A stretch of 64,000 nucleotides of DNA from Vigna angularis (taxonomy: Eukaryota; Streptophyta; Magnoliopsida; Fabales; Fabaceae): the NCBI RefSeq assembly GCF_016808095.1, contig NC_068974.1, positions 24,412,825 to 24,476,824 on the forward strand, given 5' to 3'. Numbering within the stretch: position 1 is the stretch's first letter; every line of letters starts with the position of its first letter. The position numbers were made by a program, and so were the translations under genes. Positions 63,925 through 64,000 of this stretch are shown piece by piece. The notes below the pieces were generated by a model, which made no database searches, was not told the DNA's origin, and saw only the letters and a list, made by a program, of their open reading frames with translations.

Positions 63925-64000
63925 GAGGTGCAACACGAGGACTTCCCAAGAGGTCACCCATCCCAGTACTAATCTCGCCCAAGCACGCTTAACTGCGGAG
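63925..64000 (-). rRNA. 5S rRNA gene G133, cut by the window edge
   Basis: First 76 plus-strand bases (p44-p119) are visible; 'cccaagagg', 'catcccag', 'actaatctcg'. Confidence 0.92.

Larger units (their letters stand above)
24208..64000 (-). repeat. 5S rDNA tandem array, 133 gene copies, continues beyond the window
   Basis: All copies are on the minus strand. The basic unit is 336 bp: a 119-nt gene plus a 217-bp spacer. The gene reads AGGTGCGATCATACCAGCAC at its 5' end, has the plant A box (AGTTAAGCGTGCTTGG, p50-65), intermediate element and C box (GGATGGGTGACCTCCTGG, from p81), and ends GTTGCACCTC. Upstream elements are TATATA or TATGTA at -28, GC at -12 and C at -1. Downstream are T6 and longer T runs that stop Pol III. 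Transcription by Pol III with TFIIIA gives 5S rRNA of the large ribosomal subunit. The left edge lies at 24208, where flanking DNA meets the first nine bases of a gene. Spacers differ by block: 'gtataag', 'tatatatgg' and 'tgggacttgg' to the left; 'gtacaag', 'tacatatgg' and 'tggaacttgg' to the right. Many copies carry A-box or C-box changes or deletions and may be silent. Confidence 0.98.
52286..64000 (-). repeat. Block IV: near-consensus 336-bp 5S units
   Basis: Most genes match the consensus or differ at one or two sites. Spacers carry 'caaaaaggaaaaa' where other blocks have 'caaaaagaaaaa'. G96-G100 recur 2,015-2,016 bp later as G102-G106, and G113-G115 recur 3,398 bp later as G124-G126. A few spacers are cut to 76 bp (for example 56774-56849). 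Confidence 0.9.

Noticed and set aside
24208..64000. Regularly spaced repeats as a CRISPR array
   Set aside because: Plant DNA, 336-bp units containing a recognisable 5S gene, no short repeat/spacer pattern.

Overview
The window is nuclear DNA of a flowering plant, most likely a legume. This rests on a MAX2-type F-box gene, a Raf-like kinase with plant introns, plant Copia, CACTA and Mutator-like elements, and a plant 5S rDNA array. The species cannot be fixed from the sequence alone.

Layout. 190-1174 (+): last four exons of a Raf-like protein kinase. 1602-3737 (-): intronless, complete MAX2 (F-box/LRR strigolactone and karrikin signalling protein), convergent with the kinase. 5496-7046: Mutator-like element with ~200-bp inverted repeats and a perfect 9-bp target duplication, carrying a broken piece of a CYP74 (hydroperoxide lyase/allene oxide synthase type) gene. 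8803-13461 (-): structurally complete but coding-dead Ty1/Copia element. About 14.06-21.06 kb (-): wrecked CACTA (En/Spm) transposon whose TNP2 transposase has a segment present three times in tandem and a ~2-kb insertion. 21.06-24.2 kb: AT-rich repeat-like DNA with no gene recognised.

24208-64000: a 5S rDNA tandem array running off the right edge. I located 133 gene copies, all on the minus strand. The basic unit is 336 bp: a 119-nt gene plus a 217-bp spacer. The gene starts AGGTGCGATC, has an intact A box and C box, is preceded by plant 5S promoter elements (TATATA or TATGTA at -28, GC at -12, C at -1) and is followed by T runs. The array has four blocks. Block I (24.2-30.5 kb) is three copies of a 2,020-bp higher-order unit of six diverged genes. 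Block II (30.8-36.1 kb) has 4-5-gene higher-order units with mosaic spacers. Block III (36.1-52.3 kb) is scrambled, with shortened spacers, gene fusions and a 2,503-bp duplication. Block IV (52.3-64 kb) is mostly regular and close to consensus. Gene quality rises from the left edge inward, as expected if array edges escape homogenisation.

Convention for the 5S entries: G1-G133 number the copies left to right. Quoted lower-case strings are plus-strand readings, and p positions count along the RNA from its 5' end, which is the high coordinate. A gene's 5' flank is the spacer at higher coordinates and its terminator lies at lower coordinates. No link in function is apparent between the protein genes on the left and the 5S array.
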